A stretch of 64,000 bases of DNA from the NCBI RefSeq assembly GCF_029635795.1, contig NZ_CP114280.1, positions 248,001 through 312,000 on the forward strand. The letters are read 5' to 3'. The DNA comes from Dickeya lacustris. Its GTDB lineage: Bacteria; Pseudomonadota; Gammaproteobacteria; Enterobacterales; Enterobacteriaceae. The translations under genes were made by a program, and so were the position numbers. The notes beneath the pieces were generated by a model. That model was not told the origin of the DNA and did not search any database. It worked only from the letters and a program-made list of their open reading frames with translations. Positions 25,423 to 32,545 of the stretch are shown in pieces. Numbering within the stretch: position 1 is the stretch's first letter; every line of letters starts with the position of its first letter.

Positions 25423-25433
25423 GTTAAAGAGCG
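25423..25433 (-). promoter_or_regulatory. boxA-like nut element in the PL leader
   Basis: The minus strand reads CGCTCTTTAAC, matching the boxA consensus bound by NusB/S10, about 14 bases into the predicted PL transcript. A recognisable boxB was not found; the nearest stem is a weak GTTG/CAAC just downstream. Confidence 0.6.
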
Positions 25434-25453
25434 TATCCGGTTGGGATATGCAT

Positions 25454-25495
25454 ATTAAAAACTATAGTTGTTTTTGTGTCAACAACATTGGTTGT
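25454..25495 (-). promoter_or_regulatory. PL promoter with two repressor operators
   Basis: On the minus strand TTGACA (25477-25482) is followed at 17-19 bases by TTTAAT/TAATAT. The palindrome AACTATAGTT (25460-25469) lies inside the promoter and the dyad ACAACATTGGTTGT (25482-25495) abuts the -35. Both match the operators at PR (27007-27067). From here to the gene ending at 25786 I see no convincing ORF; the stretch is AT-rich leader or spacer. Confidence 0.7.
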
Positions 25496-25785
25496 TTTTT
25501 GTGTTTTTGGGGTTGTTTTTCGACTGAAAAATAAAGAAATTTTTTTGAAGAACTGAATCTAGTGAATGGGAGCATGTATATGCTTTGTGTAAATTCTGTT
25601 GGGATTTGCAAATAATACTGATACCAGAAAATGATGATAAAACAGATACGAAAAGTCGCCCTATACTGAGAAAGAGCAGGACTCATTATCGAAGTGAGGA
25701 GTTTAGGTTGTTAGCCTTGAATAATAGTGGGTGGGCATTAACAGCTTTTTAATCTCTCGAATGCAATTTTAACAAACCAGTAGCC

Positions 25786-26148
25786 TTATTGATTCTCATT
25801 GCATGGAAACGCCTGAGTTAGAGCTTTGGTCGTTAATATAACGGCTGGTAGATTTCTTTGCTCTGGATGAGTTTTAATATATTGAGATACTACATCACTG
25901 ACTTGCCCGACAACCAAACTTCCCGTTTTGGGAGAGCAAAAAATCTTTCCTTCTCCAAGCTCAAATATACCTATTGAGTATCCATGAAGCATGGCTGCAT
26001 CCTGAAAGTCACTATCCATAGCACGCCCATTTCTCGTTCTCTCATCAGCTTCAACCCATTGGTTTAACTCGTTTCCATCATGGAAGTATGAGCGTGCATC
26101 CGAAAAAAAAGAGATTCCTAATAATCCGACTATTAGTAATTTTTTCAT
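25786..26148 (-). CDS. Rap1a/Tai-like secreted immunity-type protein
   Basis: A 120-residue precursor with a signal peptide (MKKLLIVGLLGISFFSDA). The mature domain follows the Rap1a/Tai family: GNELNQWVEAD, DFQDAAMLHGYSIGI, FCSPK...GQVSDVVSQYIKTHPE, then ALTQAFPC with a paired terminal Cys. Founding members are periplasmic immunity proteins that neutralise T6SS peptidoglycan amidases, but many phage and chromosomal relatives have no known toxin. It lies between PL and the repressor in the same orientation as cI, so it is likely expressed in the lysogen. Function here is inference: envelope protection or superinfection exclusion are possible. Confidence 0.72.
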   Translation of the reverse strand: MKKLLIVGLLGISFFSDARSYFHDGNELNQWVEADERTRNGRAMDSDFQDAAMLHGYSIGIFELGEGKIFCSPKTGSLVVGQVSDVVSQYIKTHPEQRNLPAVILTTKALTQAFPCNENQ

Positions 26149-26287
26149 CTTAAACTCTCTGTTATCGAAGTTACATGAACTATATAACCAATAATTTCAT
26201 GGCGATCAGCGTTCGCAATTAATAGTGCTCAATAGATATGCGGTAAGCGAGCACTGTTAAAATATCTTTTTTATAATAAAAGGCTGG

Positions 26288-26995
26288 TTACCAGCTATGC
26301 GATGACCAGAAAACCTTCCCGATTACTCTTACGTCTCTCTGGAATTCCTCTCGTGGAACGATCTCATCAGGATATTCGTCTCTGTTAATCGAGCGGATTA
26401 TTACCGATGTAGGAGTGGCAACCAGTGTTTTAACTCTCAGCAGGTCTGCCTGGCATATCGCATACGTTTTCCCGTCCCTTATAGCTCTATCCTGGGTATT
26501 GACTCCGACAACATCGCCATCATGCAATGTCGGCTCCATACTGTTACCCGTCACGCGTACCAACTTTGCTGCCGATTCTGGTACACCCATTTTTGTTAGA
26601 TAATAACGCCTAAACACAAGAGAAAACTCAGAGGATTCTTCCACTTCACAGCTTCCATTACCTGCTGAAAGTAATACGTTGAGCAATGGCACAGTCACGA
26701 ATTCATCATGATCTTGTTCTACATCCTCCCAAACGACCGCTTTCAATCGAGATTCTTTTATATTGACCGGCTCAGGTTCACTTTCTCGCATAGGGAGAAC
26801 CCCCCTGGATAGCCATTCAGGGCGCACTTTTAGAACGTTAGCCAACTCAAAAATTTTTGTTGTCTCAGATGTCTTCCCTTTCTCAATCTTCTGAATTGAT
26901 GCTTGGCTTTGACCAATGGCTTTACCTAGAGCCTCTTGGGAGAGCCCTGCCTCTGTTCTAGCTTGTTTTAGTCTTTCTGCAAGTGTCGTTTTCAT
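26288..26995 (-). CDS. cI: CI-type phage repressor (HTH + S24 peptidase)
   Basis: A 235-residue repressor with an N-terminal helix-turn-helix (AGLSQEALGKAIGQSQASIQ) and a C-terminal LexA/CI autoprotease. It shows the Ala111-Gly112 cleavage site (LLSAGNGS), the nucleophile Ser152 (TGNSMEPT) and the Lys189 general base (RVKT). It should hold the lysogenic state by binding the operators at PL and PR and be cleaved on RecA activation. The operator ACAACTTAGGTTGT ends 12 bases before its start codon, implying autoregulation. Confidence 0.93.
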   Translation of the reverse strand: MKTTLAERLKQARTEAGLSQEALGKAIGQSQASIQKIEKGKTSETTKIFELANVLKVRPEWLSRGVLPMRESEPEPVNIKESRLKAVVWEDVEQDHDEFVTVPLLNVLLSAGNGSCEVEESSEFSLVFRRYYLTKMGVPESAAKLVRVTGNSMEPTLHDGDVVGVNTQDRAIRDGKTYAICQADLLRVKTLVATPTSVIIRSINRDEYPDEIVPREEFQRDVRVIGKVFWSSHSW

Positions 26996-27006
26996 AACAT
27001 AAATCT

Positions 27007-27072
27007 ACAACTTAGGTTGTCATTCATCAAACGAATATAGTTTTGACAAAATAAAAACTATAGTTGTATTAT
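27007..27072 (+). promoter_or_regulatory. PR promoter with two repressor operators
   Basis: TTGACA (27043-27048), an 18-base spacer and TATTAT (27067-27072) form a good sigma-70 promoter for the Cro-like gene. AACTATAGTT (27056-27065) sits in the spacer, and ACAACTTAGGTTGT (27007-27020) lies upstream towards cI. The layout matches a lambda-type OR with two rather than three visible sites. Confidence 0.75.
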
Positions 27073-27095
27073 TCCGTAAAGCAAACGGAGGTTTC

Positions 27096-27341
27096 ATGAA
27101 TGAAGTAATCAAAACCGCCATCGCCATTGTTGGATCGCAGCGTAAATTGGGCCAAGCCTGTGGATTAACACAGGCTGCCGTCCAAAAGTGGTTGTACAAC
27201 AAGGCCAAGGTGGCACCTGAAAATGTACAAGCGGTTGTTATGGCAACCCATGGTGCAGTAAAAGGCTACCAGTTACGTCCTGACCTACCGCACCTGTTTC
27301 CACACCCTGACCAAGTGCCGGAAATAACAGAAAAACAGTAA
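27096..27341 (+). CDS. Cro-like (YdaS-type) repressor
   Basis: An 81-residue protein with a helix-turn-helix (GSQRKLGQACGLTQAAVQKW) of the YdaS/Cro type, transcribed divergently from cI. By position it is the lytic counterpart that binds the same operators and turns down early transcription. GGAGG precedes the ATG. The C-terminal tail is Pro-rich. Direct evidence is the HTH and the position; binding to these operators is inference. Confidence 0.8.
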   Translation: MNEVIKTAIAIVGSQRKLGQACGLTQAAVQKWLYNKAKVAPENVQAVVMATHGAVKGYQLRPDLPHLFPHPDQVPEITEKQ

Positions 27342-27357
27342 CGTTAAGGACTGACCA

Positions 27358-27714
27358 ATGACCACAATACATCGACCTGCCGGTGATACGGCAGGGGCTG
27401 CGATCGCGTCCGGCGTTCGCAAGGAGCTGCTTTCACGCAAAAAAGTAGGCAAAAACGGCTTGCCGTTCCACGTTGTGCGCGAAGACCAGATCAAGACCAG
27501 GTGGACGGAGAGCGAGGCTGCCACCATCAAAAGCGTGGCGGGTGCCATGTCGTCCAATCCTGCCGTTGAAACCAATACCGCCGCGATCCGGGGCTTTCTG
27601 GCGATGTTCGCCGAATCACCAGACATGCTCGCCCATGTGCATCGTGAACTGACTGCCGCCGGTTTGCCTATCCCCGATTGGCTGCCGCCATTGGCAGGGA
27701 GGGCATCACGATGA
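27358..27714 (+). CDS. Hypothetical phage protein after the Cro-like gene
   Basis: A 118-residue protein in the position of cII but without a recognisable helix-turn-helix. It contains GKNGLPFHVVREDQI and a helical middle, with the ending PIPDWLPPLAGRASR. AAGGACTGACCA lies directly before ATG. The stop overlaps the next start (ATGA at 27711-27714). Confidence 0.55.
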   Translation: MTTIHRPAGDTAGAAIASGVRKELLSRKKVGKNGLPFHVVREDQIKTRWTESEAATIKSVAGAMSSNPAVETNTAAIRGFLAMFAESPDMLAHVHRELTAAGLPIPDWLPPLAGRASR

Positions 27715-27926
27715 AGCACACCCACGAAACCCCAATGAGCGCCACACAAAGCGTTGATCTTGTCGCCAATATCGTTGGTAGCAAGCTGGATATCACCGGG
27801 GAAAAAACCCGGTGTTTGGCTATCACAGGGGCTTTGTCTCAAGTGACGCGCACGTTTTATTCACGTCACTTGGTGACAAGTGAAACGAATGCGGCGGTGA
27901 ATCATGGAAATAACCAAACCCCTTAA
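27711..27926 (+). CDS. 71-residue phage protein
   Basis: Start at ATG 27711, coupled to the previous gene by ATGA. Ser/Thr/Asn-rich with DLVANIVGSKLDITGEKT. No family recognised. It overlaps the DUF4222 gene by 23 bases. Confidence 0.45.
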   Translation: MKHTHETPMSATQSVDLVANIVGSKLDITGEKTRCLAITGALSQVTRTFYSRHLVTSETNAAVNHGNNQTP

Positions 27927-28080
27927 TCGCCGCTACCGGGATAAAAACGGCGTGATTGTGCATGTCACAGGGTACGAACCTGTAACCAAGCGGGTGATTT
28001 TCACTCGCCCCGGATATGAACATCCATGCGCCCGCCCGTTGTGGCAGGTGCAGAAGTATTTCACGAGGCTTGATGTATGA
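27904..28080 (+). CDS. DUF4222 phage protein
   Basis: A 58-residue protein matching the DUF4222 family pattern: MEITKPLNRRYRDKNGVIV, HVTGYEPVTKRVIFTRPGYE, a conserved Cys and a C-terminal FTRLD. The family occurs in early regions of enterobacterial lambdoid phages, usually just before replication genes, as here. Function unknown. The stop overlaps the next start (ATGA at 28077-28080). Confidence 0.7.
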   Translation: MEITKPLNRRYRDKNGVIVHVTGYEPVTKRVIFTRPGYEHPCARPLWQVQKYFTRLDV

Positions 28081-28994
28081 GTAGCAAGTTACTGGGCCAC
28101 GTATGGGATGCCTGTGCCGCATCCGGTATTAAGGGAACCCAATTATTGATCATGGCGCGACTGGCGGATTACTCGAATGATGATGGAGTGAGCTACCCCA
28201 GCGTAGAGACAATAGCCCGTCAACTTGGGGCTGGGATCAGCACCGTTCGTAGCGCCATTACTGAATTGGAAAAAGCAGGCTGGTTGTGTCGTGAGAGCCG
28301 CCGCAAAGGTAATCGTAACTGCTCTAACCTGTATTACCTCAACGCAGAGCGACTGGAGGAGATTGCATTGCGTGAAGTTGCCAAAGTTAAAGCCGCCCGG
28401 CTGGCGAAAAAATCAGCTATTTGTCACCCGCCAGAATCTGACGGTTCAGAATCTGACCCTCTGAAATCTGGAGGTTCAAACGGTTTTGACCCTCCAGAAT
28501 CTGGCACTAAAGCGTGTTTTGACCCTCCAGAATCTGGCGGGGATCCACAAGTAAATTCAAAACATGAATCACAAGTAAATTCAAAACATGAACCACAAGG
28601 TACGCCCGCGCGGAAATCCCCTTTTGGCGAATTCGATTTCTCGTCATTCCCGACACTGCCCAGCGTTCAGGTTTGGCAGGATTACGAGAAACACCGGAAG
28701 GCCAAGCGGGCACCCATCACTCAGACGGTGGTGAACATGCTGGGTATCGAACTCACGAAGGCGATGGCGGCAGGGTGGAGTGTTGATCATGCGCTGGGTG
28801 AGGCGATGGTGGCAGGCTGGCAGGGGCTCAAGTTCGAATGGCTGACAAACCGGAATAATCCGGCGCGCAACACGGGTGCGGTAAACCGACAGGAGGCGCT
28901 GGAAGCCCGCAATGCGCAGGCGTTCGAAGAGTGGCTACAGGAGGAAGCTCAGGCACTGGCCAATAGGAGGAATCTGGATGTTAACCACGGATAA
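28077..28994 (+). CDS. Phage replication initiator, O-like, with winged HTH
   Basis: A 305-residue protein with an N-terminal winged helix (GTQLLIMARLADYSNDDGVS, SVETIARQLGAGISTVRSAI, LEKAGWLCRESRRKGNRN) of the HTH_36 type common in phage replication proteins. A low-complexity linker with repeated DPPESG follows, then a C-terminal domain (SVQVWQDYEKHRKAKRAPIT, WSVDHALGEAMVAGWQGL) likely to contact the helicase loader. Lambda O has the same layout, with origin repeats inside the gene; repeats at 28484-28592 fall in the linker-coding part. It overlaps the next gene by 17 bases. Confidence 0.78.
   Translation: MSSKLLGHVWDACAASGIKGTQLLIMARLADYSNDDGVSYPSVETIARQLGAGISTVRSAITELEKAGWLCRESRRKGNRNCSNLYYLNAERLEEIALREVAKVKAARLAKKSAICHPPESDGSESDPLKSGGSNGFDPPESGTKACFDPPESGGDPQVNSKHESQVNSKHEPQGTPARKSPFGEFDFSSFPTLPSVQVWQDYEKHRKAKRAPITQTVVNMLGIELTKAMAAGWSVDHALGEAMVAGWQGLKFEWLTNRNNPARNTGAVNRQEALEARNAQAFEEWLQEEAQALANRRNLDVNHG
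28431..28592 (+). other. Candidate replication origin repeats
   Basis: Inside the O-like gene: a 22-bp direct repeat beginning TTTTGACCCTCCAG (28484-28505 and 28517-28538), degenerate copies of its AGAATCTG core at 28433 and 28448, then a second 22-bp direct repeat beginning ACAAGTAAATTCAAAAC (28547-28568 and 28571-28592, 24-bp period), which is AT-rich. Iterons followed by an AT-rich stretch inside an O-like gene are the lambda origin layout. Confidence 0.5.
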
Positions 28995-29760
28995 GTCTGA
29001 CGAGCTTGCCGTCATGCGGGAGTTTGCCGAGCTGATGAAAGCCACGCTGTCGGTGTACGGCAAGGATTCGTCAAAACCGGTTATCCGTTTGTACTGGAAT
29101 GCCGTTGGCACATTCGATATTGCACTGATTCGGCAGGCTCTCAGCCAGTGGATCACCGATCCAGATCAGGGCCAGTTTGCACCAAAGCCAGCTGACATTA
29201 TTCGCAATATCCAAAACATCATCGGTAGGCCATCGTGGATCGGTGCAAACGAAGCCTGGGCGATTGCATTACCCGCGCAGGACGAAGCCAACACCGTTGT
29301 GTGGACGGCAGAAATTGCTGAGGCGTGGCGCGTCGCCAGCCCAATCATGACAGGTGGCGATCGGGTCGGTGCGCGCATGGCGTTTATCTCGGTCTATGAA
29401 CGACTGATAAATACGGCCAAGGCTGCTGGTGTGCTGCCGGTATGGACGGTTTCTGAAGGCTGGAACAAAGAGACTTTGCCTGGCGCGGTGCAACATGCGG
29501 TGAATGCCGGGCTGCTGCCTGCACCTGAGGCGGACAAATACTTATCACCGCCCGCCAGTCTGCCACCGCCAAAGGTAGAGCCAGAGAAGCAGGCAAGGAT
29601 GTTGGAAAAGATACAGGCATTTTCCGGGGTGCTGTTGGATCTGAAGCGGCAGCGTGAAGAACAAAAACGGCATGAATGGGAGGAACGAAAGGCACAACTG
29701 AACGAAGCGTTAGAACAACGTCATCAGGCTGCTGACCACAGCCAGTTAATGAACCCGTAA
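28978..29760 (+). CDS. Putative helicase loader or replication protein P analogue
   Basis: A 260-residue protein from ATG 28978, directly after AGGAGG. The N-terminal part (MREFAELMKATLSVYGKDSS, then GQFAPKPADIIRNIQNIIG) resembles replicative-organiser or loader proteins that follow O-like genes in enterobacterial prophages; the C-terminus is a charged helix (LDLKRQREEQKRHEWEERKA). Position directly after the initiator supports a role in bringing host DnaB to the origin. No Walker motif is present, so it would be a P-type rather than a DnaC-type loader. Confidence 0.6.
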   Translation: MLTTDKSDELAVMREFAELMKATLSVYGKDSSKPVIRLYWNAVGTFDIALIRQALSQWITDPDQGQFAPKPADIIRNIQNIIGRPSWIGANEAWAIALPAQDEANTVVWTAEIAEAWRVASPIMTGGDRVGARMAFISVYERLINTAKAAGVLPVWTVSEGWNKETLPGAVQHAVNAGLLPAPEADKYLSPPASLPPPKVEPEKQARMLEKIQAFSGVLLDLKRQREEQKRHEWEERKAQLNEALEQRHQAADHSQLMNP

Positions 29761-29775
29761 CTCGAGGACTCACCA

Positions 29776-30909
29776 ATGACCATGATTTTCAAGAATGCGC
29801 TGATTTATCGCCTGACCCGCGATATCGCATTCGATGATCTGAACGACAAACTGGCTGTTTTTTCTTTTGCGCCATGTGGCAGCCAGGACAGAGCGAAAAC
29901 CGGCTGGATATCGCCGCTGGGAGAAGGTTATAGCGAATTAACCCACCAGGCCAACGGGCAGATTCTCCTCACGTTGCAGCGTGAAGAGAAAATTCTGCCA
30001 GCGCCGGTGATTGCCCGCGAACTGGCGACCCGGGTGGAAAAACTGGAAGCCACACAGCGGCGTAAACTGAAGAAAACCGAAAAGGATGCGCTGAAAGACG
30101 AGGTGCTGCACAGCTTACTGCCGCGCGCTTTCAGTAAATACCATACCACCCAAATCTGGATTAACGCAGGGGCCGGGTTAATCATCGTTGATGCGGCCAG
30201 CGCCAAAAAAGCCGAAGACGCGCTGGCGCTGCTGCGCAAGACGCTGGGATCATTGCCTGTTGTGCCCTTGATGCTGGAAACCCCCATTGAGTTGACACTG
30301 ACGGAGTGGGTACGCTCCGGTGCTGCGCCTGCTGGCTTCGCCTTGCAGGACGAAGCCGAGCTAAAAGCGGTGCTGGAGGACGGCGGTATTCTGCGCAGTA
30401 AGCATCAGGATTTGGTCACGGATGAAATCGCCGGGCATATCGAAGCGGGGAAAGTCGTCACCAAGCTGGCGCTGGAATGGTGCGAACGCATCAGCTTTGT
30501 GCTGGCCGATGACGGTAGCCTGAAAAAGCTGAAATTCTCTGATGTTTTACTCGAGCAGAACGACGATATCGACCGGGAAGATACGGCACAGCGATTTGAC
30601 GCTGATTTCGTACTACTGACGGGGGCGCTTGCTTCGCTGATCGAAAGTCTGGTTGATGCGCTGGGTGGGGAGGCTGACCGTGTGGCACCAGAGCCAGAAA
30701 ATCACGATTTGCAAGATGATCCGCTTTACCCGGAGGCTGTTCAGTTCGTGCAGTCTTCACGCCAGGCGACGATATCCGGTCTCCAGCGCCATTTCCGCAT
30801 CGGGTATAACCGCGCAGCACATTTGATTGAGGCGATGGAAAGCAAAGGTGTAGTCTCTGCGCCGACGCATGACGGCACACGGACAGTGATCGGGGAGGCG
30901 TCGCAATGA
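29776..30909 (+). CDS. rdgC: RdgC fused to an FtsK gamma DNA-binding domain
   Basis: A 377-residue protein. Residues 1 to about 300 are RdgC, a ring-shaped DNA-binding protein that restrains RecA-driven recombination: [18 protein letters not shown], a [19 protein letters not shown] region, [17 protein letters not shown] and [10 protein letters not shown]. coli RdgC ends at ~303. The last ~65 residues (312-377) are a clear FtsK gamma winged helix: [20 protein letters not shown], then [20 protein letters not shown], closely matching the E. coli FtsK module that reads KOPS sequences and contacts XerD. An acidic linker ([12 protein letters not shown]) joins them. The gene follows GAGGACTCACCA and overlaps the KilA-N gene by 4 bases. 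The two domains are seen; KOPS targeting is inference. Confidence 0.9.
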   Translation: MTMIFKNALIYRLTRDIAFDDLNDKLAVFSFAPCGSQDRAKTGWISPLGEGYSELTHQANGQILLTLQREEKILPAPVIARELATRVEKLEATQRRKLKKTEKDALKDEVLHSLLPRAFSKYHTTQIWINAGAGLIIVDAASAKKAEDALALLRKTLGSLPVVPLMLETPIELTLTEWVRSGAAPAGFALQDEAELKAVLEDGGILRSKHQDLVTDEIAGHIEAGKVVTKLALEWCERISFVLADDGSLKKLKFSDVLLEQNDDIDREDTAQRFDADFVLLTGALASLIESLVDALGGEADRVAPEPENHDLQDDPLYPEAVQFVQSSRQATISGLQRHFRIGYNRAAHLIEAMESKGVVSAPTHDGTRTVIGEASQ

Positions 30910-31682
30910 GTACGCCTATCGTGATTGCCAATATCGCCATTCGTCGCGATGCTGATGGCCGTTACAACTTGAATGATCTGCATCGTGCGTCTGGCGGAGA
31001 AAAGCGCCACGCCCCAAGCTACTGGCTGGCGAACAAGCAAACCATAGCGCTAATTGCCGAGCTGGAAACTACCGGGATTCCGGTAGTTAGGCTTGAGGGA
31101 CGCAACGGTGGCACCTTCGTGTGTCGAGAGCTGGTTTATGCCTATGCGATGTGGATCAGCGCGTCATTTAACCTGAGGGTGATCCGCACTTTTGATGCGG
31201 CTGCTAATCCGAACCCAACGGCGGAGAATGTCCGTGAGCGAGTTCAGGCGGGGATAATGATCGTAGAGTCTGCCGCCCGAACACTAAACCTATCTAACAG
31301 CTCAAAGCTCGGTGCATATCAAAAACTACAGTCCATTATCGGCATCAACCTGATGCCTAACTACGCCATTGATGCACCCAGTGACGCGGCGGACGGCTCC
31401 AGCCGGACAACAAAAGCGCTTACCGATTTGTTACGCCAGCACGGTTTCACCATGACGGCGGCGATCGCCTATCTGCGGCTTGAGGCGGCGGGAATTGTTG
31501 AACGTAAAACACGCTCCAGCACGGGCAAGAAAACCAAATCGTTCTGGTCGCTGACATCACAGGGGCTGCGTTACGGCAAAAATATGACCAGCCCGGCTAA
31601 CCCGCGCGAGACACAGCCACACTTTTTCGAATCTCGGGCTGATGATCTGTTGGCGATCATCGCGGGGAGGGATGCGGCATGA
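30906..31682 (+). CDS. KilA-N domain protein with C-terminal winged helix
   Basis: A 258-residue protein with an N-terminal KilA-N DNA-binding domain ([49 protein letters not shown]), as in phage antirepressor and kilA proteins. A C-terminal module ([35 protein letters not shown]) looks like a winged helix. Probably a regulatory or host-directed DNA-binding protein. Start and stop overlap the neighbours by 4 bases. Confidence 0.8.
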   Translation: MSTPIVIANIAIRRDADGRYNLNDLHRASGGEKRHAPSYWLANKQTIALIAELETTGIPVVRLEGRNGGTFVCRELVYAYAMWISASFNLRVIRTFDAAANPNPTAENVRERVQAGIMIVESAARTLNLSNSSKLGAYQKLQSIIGINLMPNYAIDAPSDAADGSSRTTKALTDLLRQHGFTMTAAIAYLRLEAAGIVERKTRSSTGKKTKSFWSLTSQGLRYGKNMTSPANPRETQPHFFESRADDLLAIIAGRDAA

Positions 31683-32545
31683 CTGATTTCTCCCAAACCG
31701 AGTACGTGCAGACTCTGAATGCTCAGAAAGCTGAAGATGCGCACTTACTGAAAGATGTAGGCGATCAATGGCGTACACCGGATACCCTTTTTTGGGGTAT
31801 CAATGCCATGTTTGGCCCGCTGGTGCTCGATCTGTTCAGCGACGGGGAAAACTCGACGTGTCCGGCGTATTACACGGCGGAGGATAACGCGCTGGTGCAG
31901 GACTGGTCAGCGCGCCTGGCAGAACTGAACGGCGCGGCGTTTGCTAACCCGCCGTACAGCACAGCGAAAATGCATGAGGGTGAGTACATCACTGGTATGC
32001 GCCACATCATGGCCCACACAGCCAAAATGCGAGAGCGCGGTGGGCGGTATGTGTTTCTCATCAAATCAGCCACGTCTGAAGTCTGGTGGCCTGAGTATGC
32101 GGATCACGTTGCGTTCATTCGCGGGCGTATTGCGTTTGAGGTTCCCGCCTGGTTTAAACCGAAAGACGATAAGCAAATTCCCAGTAGCGCGGGCTTTGGC
32201 GCAGCTATCGCGGTGTTTGATAAAGAATGGCGTGGCCCGGCTATCAGTTACATTCAGCGGGAAAAACTGCTGGCGACGGGTGACGCGTTTTTAGCGCAAA
32301 TCCGGCGTGAGGCGGGGCGGTTAGCACCTCAGCAGTCGATCATCATTCCAGATACCGAGAATACCGTCTGGCCTGCGGAAGTTAATTTTCTGTTCGAGCA
32401 GATCCCGGCAGCGATCACGCTGCCTGCTGGCCTGCAAAACAAACTCCGCAGTCATATCAATCGCCTGAAACTCGAAGGCGTACCGGATTCGGCAATTATC
32501 ACGACCGCAGAAACATTATCCGTAGCCATGGGAGCAGCGGCATGA
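31679..32545 (+). CDS. Phage DNA adenine methyltransferase (Dam family)
   Basis: A 288-residue protein of the phage N6-adenine methyltransferase family: an N-terminal DQWRTPDTLFWGINAMFG, LVLDLFSDGENSTCPAY (SAM region), and the catalytic ANPPYS motif near residues 89-94. The central part contains GRIAFEVPAWFKP and the C-terminal ~90 residues are helical. It should methylate phage DNA, probably to escape host restriction or mimic Dam sites. Target sequence cannot be read from the protein. Coupled to neighbours by ATGA overlaps. Confidence 0.88.
   Translation: MTDFSQTEYVQTLNAQKAEDAHLLKDVGDQWRTPDTLFWGINAMFGPLVLDLFSDGENSTCPAYYTAEDNALVQDWSARLAELNGAAFANPPYSTAKMHEGEYITGMRHIMAHTAKMRERGGRYVFLIKSATSEVWWPEYADHVAFIRGRIAFEVPAWFKPKDDKQIPSSAGFGAAIAVFDKEWRGPAISYIQREKLLATGDAFLAQIRREAGRLAPQQSIIIPDTENTVWPAEVNFLFEQIPAAITLPAGLQNKLRSHINRLKLEGVPDSAIITTAETLSVAMGAAA

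Noticed and set aside
25462..25686. 74-codon minus-strand frame in the PL leader region
   Set aside because: It ends inside the promoter and operators, has AT-rich random composition and no ribosome-binding site.
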